In this document: positions 40,316-52,270 of the stretch, in pieces | How positions within the stretch are numbered: position 1 is the first letter of the stretch | Layout of the letters: every line of letters starts with the position of its first letter | From: Saccharomycopsis fibuligera x Saccharomycopsis cf. fibuligera | Lineage: Eukaryota; Ascomycota; Saccharomycetes; Ascoideales; Saccharomycopsidaceae | Assembly: GCA_001936135.1 (NCBI GenBank) | Contig: CP012817.1 | Coordinates: forward strand, 2,046,001 to 2,110,000 | Direction: 5' to 3' | Length of the DNA: 64,000 bases | The notes under the pieces: generated by a model | The model's database searches: none | What the model was told of the DNA's origin: nothing | What the model saw: the letters and a program-made list of their open reading frames with translations, nothing else | Translations under genes and position numbers: made by a program

Positions 40316-41291
40316 TATCAAATGTACTTAATGCTCATCAAGTCAGTATAATCTACGTGTTTCTCTAATAGAGTTTTTTGACTTTCAGATTTACTATTCT
40401 CATTTGTTTTTCTTTGAAAATAATAATCAGGGCTACTAACCTAAACCAGCAAAAAGGGTTCACATAACAGCCACAAAACTGTGCTGAATTATCATGGATT
40501 AATTCACAAAAAAAAAAGTTGCAAAAAACAATCTTACATCTTACATTGTACTGCATGCATGGTCCTGTGTAACTGCTTACAAGATACGCGGGTCTACGCT
40601 CAATGGTTTGAAACACGCGTCAGCTAGCTGTCAAATGGCAATTATTTAGATTAATTAGTTAATTACTTACACGCGTATATTTGAACTTGCGTGTACGAAT
40701 ATTTAAAACAAACAACCCCAAACATTAAAATCTGACAGTTGGTTCTAAATGGGAACCATACATCGTCTAAGTAGCATTAGCGAGCATCCAAAATTATGGT
40801 TTTCAGCAGGCGGGGTTGGCTTTGAAAGTAAATCTAAACAAGCAATACTTCATGTTAATATTTGCTTATGGAGCCATATATCCAAATATAGGTTTTTCAG
40901 CAGTTTTAAAAAATATTTGAAATAGTTAAGGTTGGTAAACCGTCTGAAGTATTCACACGATTACATATTAGCTCGTGAAGCTAAAGCAGATCATAAAAAG
41001 ACATTGACTAGACCCAATTTTTAAAACTTACGGCAACCAAAATGAAACAATAATGAAAGAGTCTATATCTTAAAAGAAAATTCTAAAGTGTATCGAATAT
41101 TAAGCAAAAAGCAGTATCAGAAAGCACAAAAACAATATATATATAAAGAAAAAAAAATCTAGAAAAGGGAAGTTAGGCAATGACAAACGAGCATAAGTAA
41201 ACTAAAGCTACGTAATTGAGTACTATCGATGGAAATTTAAGATGCTCTAAAAAACGGCAAATAAACCCTAAACCATATCTCTAAGAGATCT
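40316..41291. promoter_or_regulatory. Upstream region with two MCB boxes
   Basis: About 975 bases without a gene, between the start of the 339-residue protein and the stop of the acetyltransferase, both on the minus strand. ACGCGT occurs at 40615-40620 and 40671-40676, with another ACGCG near 40586. The rest is AT-rich. Confidence 0.5.
40615..40676. promoter_or_regulatory. Pair of ACGCGT (MCB) elements
   Basis: Two perfect ACGCGT palindromes 56 bases apart, 300-361 bases upstream of the ATG at 40315. MCB boxes bind MBF in yeasts and drive G1/S transcription. The link to the downstream gene is inferred. Confidence 0.4.
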
Positions 41292-43080
41292 TTAGTTGAT
41301 TTCAGAATCCAAGGAGTATTCAAATTTCCCAGTTTCAGCAACTTCATAAATGGACTTCTCAAAAGTGTTTAAAAAGGCAACAAAATTTTCCTTAGTCTCT
41401 TCCTCACTAACCATTACAAACAAGTTAAGGCCACCTTCAGTAGTACTCACTGATGTCAAGCCACACTCACCATAAACAGCTCCTGGAACAGACATAAAGA
41501 TGAGATCTTTAATATCGTTTTGGTGGGAAGCATTATCATCGCTGTACTTTTTGACATGAACGAATCCCAAATTAGAACTTAGTAAAAATGTTTGTCTTTT
41601 GAGACCATAAAGTAAATTAATAAGCTTGATACCATCCACAAATGTATACATTTTATAGGCAGCAGCTGCCAAAGCGCTACCTTGAATTGATTTATGAAAG
41701 TAGTCTTTGTATTTTTTGATAAGATCCCAAGAAAACTTTCTAAGTGGCTCGATATAGTAACTTGTAAAAATCACGTTAATGCCTTCGTAAATTTTGGTCT
41801 CATTAGCCTTGGCCTTGTCAGTTAAATAGGTGCTGTACAGGACCGCATCACCAGCAAGTCTTCTGAGATCGACAATTGTGTTCACTTTGACAAATTTTTT
41901 GGCGCACACGTGAGGGGCCACTTTATTAATTGACATCACATATAAAAATTTGAGTAACGTGTTGAGAGTGGTCTTGTGTTCACGGCAAAAAAAAAGAACT
42001 TTATTTAAAGTTTCTGTTGGAATGTTTATAAGAGCCAAGTCATAAGCAGCTGTGCCAGAATGTTTCCCAACGGTTTTTCTACTAATCCATTTTTTTGACT
42101 GATCAAATGTAACTAAGCTAGGGTCGGCAAACATTTCCTTTTCTGCTTTTTTAGAAACAAGCAGTTTCAATCCACTGCCGATAATAGGTACGCCTAATAA
42201 AAACTTGACAACGCCGAGTACAGTCGCAGTGGAAGATTCTTTTGGCGCTATGTCAAAAAAGTCTAACCAACAACCTTGCTTTCTGACTTCAAGGCTTTTA
42301 GTATCTCTGTCAAAATCAAAGAGTTTTAACTTGGAATTATCTTTCTCTGCATCTTTGAATAATGAGTCAGTGAGAGCAATTTCGTCAGGGGTGACATAAT
42401 TTATATTTTCAATTAACTGTTTAACATAGATCAAAACAGTTCCAGCATCAAATAAGGTGTGGTCCACCATTAATGACAAATATTGGGCTTCTTCAAAATA
42501 AAAAACTTTGAAAAGGGCATTGCCCGATTCAGCATCAAAACTGAAAGTTCTTGCACCAAGCTCTTTGAGAAGACCTCTGTCAAAAAATGGGTTTGTCCCA
42601 AAACTTTCTTTTCTATGTTCATAAACATTTTCGAAATAGATTACTGATCTTGGACCGATCGTGCGTGGCTTAACAGTCTCATCTTCACCATTGTACACAG
42701 TGGATGCCAATAACGGGAATTTAAACAAAAGTTTTTGAAGTGCAGTAAACAATTCAGATTTTGATACTGGCTTTGCAAGTTTGACGGCAATTTGAAAATT
42801 CTCAAAAAGGTCCATTTTGTTTGCGTAGTAAAATATATCTCCAGGAAATTCTAATTTGATTGTCAGTAAAATCTCTTTTACGTATAACACGCGATTAGAT
42901 ATGAGAACAAGGTTTGTAAACCTTTGAATAAGCTTGCTTGAGGGGACATAAGATTTAATACATACTTAAATCAAAACAATAAGCATCTTTGGAAACACTA
43001 GGTGGTGGGCTTTGGCATTTTTGAATTGTTTCAGGCTTCAGGATGGCATCAGCTGAAGCATTGTTGGTAGTGGCGCTCAT
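41292..43080 (-). CDS. Alcohol O-acetyltransferase-like enzyme, two exons
   Basis: BAHD-like acetyltransferase of the ATF/AATase family, expected to acetylate alcohols or similar acceptors with acetyl-CoA. Exon 1 (43080-42966, 38 codons) starts MSATTNNASADAILKPE and ends DAYCFDL; exon 2 starts at 42850 with FPGDIFYYANKMDLFENF, the family's N-terminal DYF...R..L.MY.NF region. Spliced length is 557 residues, close to S. cerevisiae Atf1 (525). The catalytic HxxxD is HTLFD at about residues 169-173. Exon 2 alone has its first ATG in the middle of this conserved block, which supports the upstream exon. C-terminal text NLGFVHVKKYSDD and GGLNLFVMVSEEE fits the family. Its promoter is part of a 5.6-kb gene-free region shared with the medusa-type regulator. 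Substrate is unknown. Confidence 0.9.
42851..42965 (-). other. Acetyltransferase gene intron, 115 nt
   Basis: Donor GTATGT, branch site TACTGAC at 42868-42862 (a known variant of TACTAAC), acceptor TTAG. Removal creates a Lys codon (A|AA) and the continuous text CFDLKFPGDIFYY. Confidence 0.88.
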
Positions 43081-43841
43081 TTCGATACTGCTTAGCTTGA
43101 ATACTACACTTCGCAGTATGTTAATTGACAGCGCGCCATATATCAAAGTTTTTACAATCTGCGCTCGAGCAAAAAGAAATCTCGGTCGGGGTGATAAAAA
43201 CCAGAAAATGTTGGTTGCGTAAAAATCCGGCCAAGTGTCATATCTGGGCAACTATACCTGTATTATAGAGACATTTTAGCTATCAAGGGGCTAAAATAGT
43301 TGCATTCCCCCGCTTATTCAAAATACATGTCACATGATAGCATGTTCGTGTCAATTACTGTTTCGTACATTTAGAGGATAAGCTGATATTGGATATATTA
43401 AAATGACGAATATGTGCTTTAACTAAGTATGGCACCAATTATTGGAGTAGACAGCCAGGGAACTAAATCCTATATTCACTGGTTTACCGGAGGACTTCTT
43501 TCTTTTTCCTCCTGAAATATGTGGTCCCTGATTCCTTCCAATGAAAGAATCACTGCTTACTTTAACAACCGTCCATAGTTTTTAAAGATTTTTATGCCTA
43601 ATTTAGTGTTCATTATATATTGTTTTTTGTTATGCTATTTTCATCAAGTTTTATCTTCTCGAAAGAGTGTAACTCAACAAAGAATGGTAAAACAACAAAT
43701 TTGTACCATGAACCTTTTTGTGTCGTTTTCGCTTTTTCTTCTTCGCTGCTGCAAACATATGATATATGTATAGGAGCAATATGGTATTCGGCACACATCT
43801 ATGTACTGGTATATGCTATTTGAAAAAACAAAGCTGTGATG

Positions 43842-43879
<38 letters not shown>
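43842..43879. repeat. Poly(A) run, 38 bases
   Basis: Longest homopolymer in the window, read directly, in the 5.6-kb gene-free region. Confidence 0.9.
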
Positions 43880-43882
<3 letters not shown>

Positions 43883-46162
43883 TAGAGATCTTAGTAGCAC
43901 GAGAAAGCTTGCCAATTAGGTCAAGTAGTTCGTCAAATTAATTACCGTTGCTTCCAATTGAAAAGTTAAGGGATACATATTTTGGAGAAACTAAAACTTT
44001 GATTAGCATACCGCCGGCGAAACAGCATATTGATTTTGATTCTGCTTGCAGCCTACTTGCAGTTCCAGGCAAATCATAAGCGATCATATTGTTTACCAAG
44101 CTAGCTGTTACACAACACTGGAGACTTTAGATCTACTGTATCAACTCTTCTTCGCCGCAAGGTGTGAAAAGTTGTGTACTGATTCACATTGTCTAGAAGT
44201 GGCTTATAAATGTCATGCATAACAATTATTATACCTAAACCGAGGCAGAAACCATATGACTGATGGGCTAATCAATTTTAAGGCGTATATTGAAAATGAA
44301 TTTTTGTACGCATGTTAAGAATCAACTCCGAGCCCAAGAACAAATTTGCAGAGTATTCCAATTTAAAAGATAATATATGTTTTCCTGCGCCATATTTACT
44401 ATTCGTATAACAGGCTTTTGTTATTTGGTTGTTGACTCGAGTTTTGAGTACGAACTTTGCTGCAGCCAGAAAATTAATAAGATAATATTTTTCACTGCAA
44501 GGTTAGGTGGAGTCAATATGTCCCGCAGATATTCCATGCAAAATACGAAATGGATGCCCACTTTGCGCTTCAACGAGGACGGCAATGCAAGTTGAGGACA
44601 TACCTTGGAATTTTCATTATTTTTGGCGGCTGAGACAATTGGTTCATTCGACTATGGCTACTGGGTTGTGTTAATCCTTTACATGTGTAGCACTTTTCCT
44701 TTTTGTTATTTGTTCTCAAATATTTTTGCCGGGAATGTTCTATCTGTTTTAAAACAAAGGAAAACTAAACTCAGACTCTATGATACAAAATACGCTTGCT
44801 AACACATTAATATTGTCATCGAAGTAGCTTTTATAATATGAGTGCCATATATGTATGTTGTCTTTCGAAGAAAGTTGCGTTTTTTTAGGAAAAATAGTAG
44901 CACAGTAAATACGCTGATCAGTGGTTTTCGTTATGTACGTTTCTCCATCCACAGGTCAGCCGATCATCTACATAGGGATATCTAGTAGTTTGCTTGTATG
45001 AAGCAGAAATTTTCTGCTTTAGCTTATATAAATAATATATTTGGAAACAATAAAAAATGCTTACACCATAACAGATTTGAAATGACTGTTGAGGAGGTAG
45101 GATTAAACACACTGTGATGTAAATTTACTAGTATACTGTTCCGTGGTTTCACGAAAATGCCGACATTGCCGCACATTGATATGCATATTAAACCAGCTAA
45201 GTTAGCTCAAGATGGTAACCGCTAGCTGCCATTTTCAGCAGCTGTTGGTCATGCAATTGCAGTTGTCCATCTCGGCACGATGCTGCATCTGCTATGTCCC
45301 GCAAAGTCGGATTCTAAAGAAAGGCTATCCCATCCTGATAACTTGCAAAAATAAACCTTTAAATTGCGCTGGCTCGCTCTCGTACAGTTGAGTCCTATGG
45401 TGAACTTTAGCCTTTTCAAACACCAAGCAGACATTCCAGCAAAAGCCCTTAATCACTCCCAGGTAAGAAACTTTTATTGCCTTTCTTCATTGGTTTCGAC
45501 AATTATCTTTTTTGTCTTAACAATTTCGCAAGCATTTTCTGGATACTCATAATGGAACACGGCAAATGTCTTCTTACGTCATATAAATTCACATGGGATA
45601 CAAGCGTACACGATTCTTATTGGCAAAATAGTAAAAACATGATGAAAATTGGTTTAATTAGTCATAGATGACATGTGCAATTGTCAGTATAAATAGACCC
45701 TTCGACTCTGTTATGGTAGTTTTCTGACCACACGGACACCTTTCATAATGTTGATAGCCAGCACTTGCAAGGAATTGATAATTAAATGTATATGTGATTC
45801 TATTGACTTGTTCGAGTTGATTTATTTTAATCATTTTTCTCACTAAAATGTGCAACCCCAGTTTGCCGCCGTGGGAATAACTGCCGATCAATTAACCGTA
45901 TCAATTAAACAGTTGTGCTTCCCGTTCAAGTAAGTAAGAGCACCCCCAACAAGTGCAAACTGAAAAAAAAAGCAGGAAAATTGTTTTTGGCAACATAAGC
46001 AACTTGTATGTGCAGTTGAGTTCCAATATGCATAGCTTATATAGACATCTAAAAGGTCTTTCAGTATTTTCGTGTCATTGTTGGCTACTAGAAAGCATAC
46101 TTAAAAAAATGTATTTTAAATGAAGATTGCAAATTTATATTAAACTCAAATCAAAGTTGCTT

Positions 46163-46170
<8 letters not shown>

Positions 46171-46202
<32 letters not shown>

Positions 46203-46365
46203 AGTGTATTGTGGGTGGTAGTAAGGACCCACATTGGTTTTCACTAAACTTTGTACTTCATCTTTTTATAACTTATATTGCCACTTTACACTGTTTTGGT
46301 TCTACTTACAATTGTCGTTCGTTTTTATTCGCATGGCCCTAAGCCCAAGTGTCAAGAAGCTATAA

Positions 46366-46404
<39 letters not shown>
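46171..46404. repeat. A29 and T35 runs in inverted orientation, 170 bases apart
   Basis: A run at 46171-46199 and T run at 46370-46404. The pair is self-complementary and could fold into a long A-T stem if transcribed. Confidence 0.85.
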
Positions 46405-46672
46405 CTTGTCGGATCTTCAAAAATATAAGCTAAAAGTATTCTAGAGCTATATTAACAGCAAAAGAAGTTGCATTTTCGTCACAGTTAGCAAACATTTATA
46501 AAAAGAGGAAGAATTACAAATAAATCTGTACATTTAATTTGGTCTTGTAATGGGCACCGAGGTTTTTCATCATGATTTCTACATTGTGACTTGTAGATGT
46601 TGTTCTGGTATACCAGGGTTTGTACGACTTAAATGAGGCTGATTGGCATGCAATTAGCTGTCTACAGGTGCT

Positions 46673-46690
46673 GCATGAAATTTTTCATGC
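46673..46690. repeat. Perfect inverted repeat, 8-bp arms
   Basis: GCATGAAA, two T bases, TTTCATGC. Could be a protein-binding dyad or a small hairpin. Confidence 0.75.
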
Positions 46691-48553
46691 GGGAAAAATA
46701 GATGATGTTTAAACTTTATATGTAAGTAGCTACCGCAAAGTCAGTGGTGCTTTTTGCTCTGTATAAGTTAAATGTATTGAAGAATGGTAGAGGAGGTGAG
46801 AAATTGAATGGAATGTAAGAGGAACCATTGGCTATCGTTGATAGTTTGTGAAGAACTTTCTTACAGTAGAGTTAGCAACCAAAACACGCCTTAGGTAACT
46901 TGCAAACGTTATATCGAATTATATGCCAAGTATCGTGACAATTGCCAAATACGTTTGATATAGTTGCACATTTCAAACTACCAGAGATAGTCATAAATAT
47001 GAGCATCAATTATCTGGGCTTTTTTTTTCTTTTTTGTAAACAGTTGTCTATTCTGACTGAAGTCAACACTGGCCGTTCTCTAAAATTTTTCATCTGTGTG
47101 TATCTCACCTCCTATACGCTGTGAAGATAAAGCCAAATCTAACTAATTATAGTCTGATGTAAGGCACGAAAATAGTGGTTCAAATGACACAAGACTTAAT
47201 GGTTTTACGTTCGCGCTTTTACTTGACGTAGCTTTGAAATGTGAATCAGACTGCTCCCTACAATTTACTATTCGGAACATCAACAAATAGAAAGTATATA
47301 AAGAAGAGGTGCGTCTTCAAACGAAACACTTCGGTTAATCTAGGCCCACGGGTTTAAAACAATTGTCTGCAGCTATTTTACATTCTCTTTTCCTTCGTCT
47401 TTCGGGGAAGGCTCGACCTCGGAGAGCTGTGGTTTGTATGGGGCATTTAGTAAATGTGGGCCGGAAACCGTACCATATTGACGCATAGTCTTTAATGCAG
47501 TACTGCAGCTGCAGGTATCTTCAGCAAAAAATTAGAAAAAATAAGAAAAAAAAATAAAGAAAAAAAATAAAAAAGATGGAGACAGTGGTACAGATTTAAG
47601 GTTCTAAATTGCGTGACATGTACATGCAACATGCACATGCATGCAATACCTAATTTAATTTCTCTTACGCTTCCGCTGTTGGCACTGTTGCCGCTGAATG
47701 CCACTGTCGAATTATTTTGCCATGTAAACTGCCATTTCATTCCTCTGTTGCTTAGTATGTGCTCAGCAGCCCGTCGTCGTTAGGGTGCTGGTGTTGGCAT
47801 TGTTTTTGATGTGGGACAGATTCTGAATAGTGTTGCGCTTGTCGCACAGACTGCAACGTCCTTTTTTAACTTGCTGTGCTGCTGCTGGTGCTGCACCACC
47901 CGTCTAAGATGACATCTGTTGTACTTTTGGCTGGTAACCATAACTGCTTAAGTTCATGGTTTCTAAAGCAGCAAGTCCTATAATCATTTAAGTTTCTTTG
48001 AAATTTTCTGTCTGCTTTGGTTGAGTATCTTTTCTGTCCTATTGGCGTCTTCTGTATTATTTAAACCTGGGGAATAACGCTGCTACATAACTAGCTTGGT
48101 CCTGATTTTCCTTTCCCAAGCTGCATTCTCCTGTTCCTTGTATTTGTTTCCATTTTTTCCAGTTTTTCTGTCTCCTTCTCGCTTTTCAACTGTTGTTAAA
48201 TAAGCATAGGTTGCCTGTCTTTTGTCTCATCTCCGGCGGCGCGTCCCAGGAAAATTAACTCAAACAGAAAAGAAAAAAAAATAAACTACAACATAAGCAA
48301 GGCATTTTGCTTAATTACCGCTCTTTTTCACCATCTTCAGTATCAGTATCACACCGCGACATCTGTTCATATAATTTTAATTAAACTCAACAACAAAACT
48401 TGGAAGCCCTCATTGCACAGAACCGTTCACATATTAACTCAACAGATAAATTGGGGGAAAAAGTCAATATCTCTATTTTTTTTAAAAAAAACCTCATAGA
48501 AATACACATGATCCTAGTCCTGGTATACCTAAGCTCTTAAATTCTGGGTTTGT

Positions 48554-48556
<3 letters not shown>

Positions 48557-48592
<36 letters not shown>
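48557..48592. repeat. CA dinucleotide microsatellite, about 18 units
   Basis: Uninterrupted CA units 120 bases upstream of the medusa-type ATG, probably in its 5' UTR. Confidence 0.95.
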
Positions 48593-48595
<3 letters not shown>

Positions 48596-48711
48596 TTAAT
48601 CGTTGCAGTAAAGCACAAGGCCTGTTTTCAATCACTTCCTATAAGTGCAACGCAAAAGCAGGAGATTACACATTCCAACAAGTTGCAATATAATAACCAA
48701 GAAAAAAAATA

Positions 48712-50700
48712 ATGAATACGAACTTTAATAATCAATATTACCCACAAACGCAGGAGACGGGATCAAAGGTTACTGAAGGCCATTTTCCTAACACTTCTTA
48801 CAATAGTGCCTACTACAGTCCTGCTAATAGTTCTTCTATCCAACAACAACATCAACCGCCTCAACAACCCTCACAACTTCAGCCGCCTCAACAACCCCAA
48901 ATTCAACAGCAATACTCGTTTCCGTCGGTCCATTCTCCACAAAATACCATGTCACAGTTTACTTCCGGCTATTCATACCCAATGGATCATGTATCGTTCA
49001 ATTTACAGAACAACTCTTCTACTCAACCTGTTATTCAACAATCAATTCAATCCTATCAACGGGATACCACCAATATACTGCAAGGCACGCATCTTCAGTT
49101 TCAGGAACACCAGCACCAGCAACAGCAGCCGCAGCAACGACAACAATCTCGCTTATCACAACAGCCACCTCAAATTCAGCATCAACAAGACTTTAATTCC
49201 TTTGGAAGTAATGGCTCATTTGAGGTAGGTGTTTGTAATGACAATAGTAATAGTAACGGTGATATTGCTAGCTCAGGTGGTCTTTCGGACGAACCTGGTG
49301 CCCCAGTTTATCAAAGCAACTACAACGCAATTCATAGTCCACATTTGGCCTCTCCTGCCAACCAAATCCCCACAAATAACGCTCCATTTTTGCAACAACA
49401 GCCACAAGCACCTATTATGAGTGCACCACCAAATTTAAATTTTAATAGATCAAAGTCATACTTTTCCGCTTATCCAGGTCCTAACAGTGGTGATTTTCCT
49501 TATAACTACGCTCAAATTCCGGGTGGTGGTGGTAGTAGTAGCAATATAGGTCTCGGCAACGTTCCACCACCTGCAAATACTCTATTTCCATCGGATGGCC
49601 GTGAGAATTGGTCAAATACAGTGACAAAGTCAAACAGTGTCTCTGGATACCCACAGCGCCCTAACTATTACTCTAACAATGCATTTTCCGACCACTTAAA
49701 GCCACGGAGCCCAATGACTATATCTGAAAACACCGCCTCATTTACTCAAGGCCCTCCCATTACTTATCTGGAAGGAATTTCCTCGCCACTACCACCACCC
49801 CAGCAGCCGGCCACAAATAACATTTCTGGCTTTGGCCAAGGCAACGTCAATACCGGGATGATAAATAGTATCAACACTGGTGCCTCAGTTGGACCTGACA
49901 AATTTTCTCAGTTGAATATTATGAAATTGAAGCCTAAGTTGATCAGAACTGCAACATTATCAAAGAATAAGCATTCTTTAGATAGCCCGGTTACTAAAAA
50001 AGGTACACTAATGTATCCTAACAATGTCAAACTCACAAACCTGCATTCTTCTAATCCAGGCTCTCCAGTCTTAGCAGCCACCCCAATATCTGACAGTAAT
50101 GACAATGATTCTGAGTCTTATACTAATATTATGGTATCATTAACGAGGCACCTTGAATCAGCTTTGCTAAACTGGACCCCAGAAGAAATAAAAAGTAAGA
50201 GAAGACTTCTTCTATTTGATTGGGAATTGATAGGATCTGTGCTACATATTTCTTTTCGGCCAATTTCGCAAAGTGAATATATTCCAAAAAGCCCAGTTAT
50301 TTCATGTATATATTGGGATTACAAAAATGAATACTACGTTACATCCGTTGATGTAATTTTCTTACTTGAACAACTAAGTGGCAATGAGACATTCGACATT
50401 AAGGAGAAAAACCGGATTAGAAGAAATTTACAAACCTTGGAAAGTTTGACAATTGGGAAAACTTCGCCTTCCGGAGACCCTCAAAGCAAGCAAGTTAGTA
50501 ATTCTGGAAGAAATTTTATTAAGCATACTATAAATCCGGTAGAAGTTAACAAAATTTTTGACATGATCATGAAGTATGATCGCCCTAAGCCAAGAAGAAT
50601 AGAGAAAGATATTAAGATTTATAAATGGGCTTTGTTGGAGGAAGCTCTATTAAGAGTTTTGACAAAATACTGTTTTAACAGTAAAAGTCTTCAACACTAA
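48712..50700 (+). CDS. Medusa-type transcriptional regulator (MedA-like, DUF7082-type domain)
   Basis: A 662-residue protein. Residues 1 to about 460 are Gln/Pro/Asn/Ser-rich with Gln runs (QQQHQPPQQPSQL, QHQQQQPQQRQQ), typical of fungal transcription regulators. The conserved part is C-terminal, about residues 466-655: SLTRHLESALLNWTPEE, KRRLLLFDW, ISCIYWDYKNEYYVTSVDVIFLLEQL, EKNRIRRNLQTLESLTIGK, FDMIMKYDRPKPRRIEKDIKIYKW. This text agrees with what I recall of the MedA/medusa family of filamentous ascomycetes, which controls conidiation, adhesion and biofilm. No known DNA-binding domain is seen. ATG at 48712 follows an A-rich stretch. The very long flanks, CA repeat and long probable leader are like those of morphogenesis regulators in Candida. 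Family naming is moderately sure. Confidence 0.85.
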   Translation: MNTNFNNQYYPQTQETGSKVTEGHFPNTSYNSAYYSPANSSSIQQQHQPPQQPSQLQPPQQPQIQQQYSFPSVHSPQNTMSQFTSGYSYPMDHVSFNLQNNSSTQPVIQQSIQSYQRDTTNILQGTHLQFQEHQHQQQQPQQRQQSRLSQQPPQIQHQQDFNSFGSNGSFEVGVCNDNSNSNGDIASSGGLSDEPGAPVYQSNYNAIHSPHLASPANQIPTNNAPFLQQQPQAPIMSAPPNLNFNRSKSYFSAYPGPNSGDFPYNYAQIPGGGGSSSNIGLGNVPPPANTLFPSDGRENWSNTVTKSNSVSGYPQRPNYYSNNAFSDHLKPRSPMTISENTASFTQGPPITYLEGISSPLPPPQQPATNNISGFGQGNVNTGMINSINTGASVGPDKFSQLNIMKLKPKLIRTATLSKNKHSLDSPVTKKGTLMYPNNVKLTNLHSSNPGSPVLAATPISDSNDNDSESYTNIMVSLTRHLESALLNWTPEEIKSKRRLLLFDWELIGSVLHISFRPISQSEYIPKSPVISCIYWDYKNEYYVTSVDVIFLLEQLSGNETFDIKEKNRIRRNLQTLESLTIGKTSPSGDPQSKQVSNSGRNFIKHTINPVEVNKIFDMIMKYDRPKPRRIEKDIKIYKWALLEEALLRVLTKYCFNSKSLQH

Positions 50701-50902
50701 AAATCAGTTACTTATTCTCGCTAATCTTTTGTTCATTTCTTATTTGTCTTACTGTATCAATTTTCTGACTTAAGCATTCTACTATGTACTGATTAAAAGC
50801 ATTTACAAACTGTTTTTCCACCTGTTTCGTTAAAAAAGAATTTTTGTTGAGTTCGCTTTCCTCTATAATCCTTATCAATTGTGTTTTACCATTATTATCT
50901 TA

Positions 50903-50929
50903 TTTTTTTTTTTTTTTTTTTTTTTTTTT
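50903..50929. repeat. Poly(T) run, 27 bases
   Basis: Uninterrupted T tract about 200 bases after the medusa-type stop codon. Confidence 0.9.
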
Positions 50930-52270
50930 GTTATTTTTTCTTTACTTCTAACGCTTTTTCTCCTGGTGTTGAATTATGTTGATAATATCTGTTCTATAAC
51001 AAGATTCATGTTCGCTCACCACAAGGAAAAGTAAACAAGGCCAAAGCGTATAATACGATGTGCGAATTCTCTTGTCCTTTGTCTTTCTGTGTACTTCAGC
51101 CAGTTATTCGCCAGATTTTTAGCATACGTCGCATTTCGGAAATATGGGGACCGAATATCTTTTAGACTAACTACAAATTTGGAATATCTTGCTTTGTAAA
51201 ACAATCAGCCATATCCAAGAGGAAACGGCCAAAAATGCGACAGCAAGATAGTTAAGACGAGATTTTGGTAGCACTTTTGTTTTATTCCAAAGGCCCGTCT
51301 ACTAGTGAAGCATATCTTTCTTTGCAATTAAAATGGAACAGAAGCAAAAGTATTCAGTATGAGGATACGCAGACCAACATAGAAATGAATACAGCATATG
51401 CACCTCGACGGCACTGATGGGTACACAACCCAAAGGACACGAAATGCATTAAATTGATAGGGCTGGCAAGCAAATTTTCTAAAAGACGGTCATTTTTTGA
51501 ACCACCAACTGTCCCTCAAAGTGTCGCGTTCTAGTCTGGGTCCTCTATTTATGCTTTTTTACTTTATTGCTCTTATTTAGGTGTAGTTTCCTTTTCTCTT
51601 GATATCGAGGTTGAAACACAGACCTATTTGAGCCAGAATGATTCAGCAACAAAAAATGACAATAACAAAAAATAAACCCAAAATTTGAAAAAACAGTTGC
51701 TGTAATTTTACAGTTTTTGCACATACTATGTTGCTCTTAGAATAATAGCTATAAAATTTATTATATCAATTTCATCGTGGCTACCTGTTCCAAATAGTGT
51801 ATTGGTTGGATGAAGCTCCTTTATGTGTTCGGATATACTGTGTTTTTTGTTGCAACTTCAAATGGTGGCAATTTATTCATCAAACAGACACAGAAAAACA
51901 GAAATACTACTAGGAGGTTCCCAGTTTGATACATTAGTGAATGTTATATTATGAAGTGCAACATAATAACGAGTTCTAAAAAATTTTGTTTGTTGTCTTA
52001 TGAAGCTAATTCTGAAACGCTAAATAGCAAAGCACAGAAAATAGCTGCTTACGAGTTTTTGATCTAGTAGTTTATTAAATGTCACCATTCTGAGACTAAA
52101 GATTATTTTGTGTATAAACAAAACAGTACATGTAACGTTACCAGAAAAGGATGCAAAACGCTATAAGCTCTTCTGCAAAAAGTTAGCTTGTGTCATTTTG
52201 GTATATCACAATAATTGCTTATGATAGCAGTTGTACAATATTTACATATATTCAGAAAAGTGAAATGTGA

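Larger units (their letters stand above)
43081..48711. other. 5.6-kb gene-free divergent region upstream of the medusa-type gene
   Basis: No gene-sized frame is supported. Several 60-80 codon frames exist but have no recognisable product, many without ATG. Contents: A runs at 43842-43879 and 46171-46199, a T run at 46370-46404, a perfect GCATGAAA/TTTCATGC inverted repeat at 46673-46690, a CATG-rich patch near 47620-47650, a pyrimidine-rich leader-like stretch 47900-48250, and a CA repeat at 48557-48592. It likely serves as a long regulatory region and 5' UTR. Confidence 0.6.

Noticed and set aside
41292-42890. Acetyltransferase starting at a GTG codon
   Set aside because: Yeast nuclear genes start with ATG, and splicing to the upstream exon restores the family N-terminus.
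44377-44595. 72-codon ATG frame in the upstream desert
   Set aside because: No domain, length expected by chance in 5.6 kb, no supporting signals.
51016-51204. 62-codon basic frame on minus strand in the desert
   Set aside because: No ATG start and no recognisable product.
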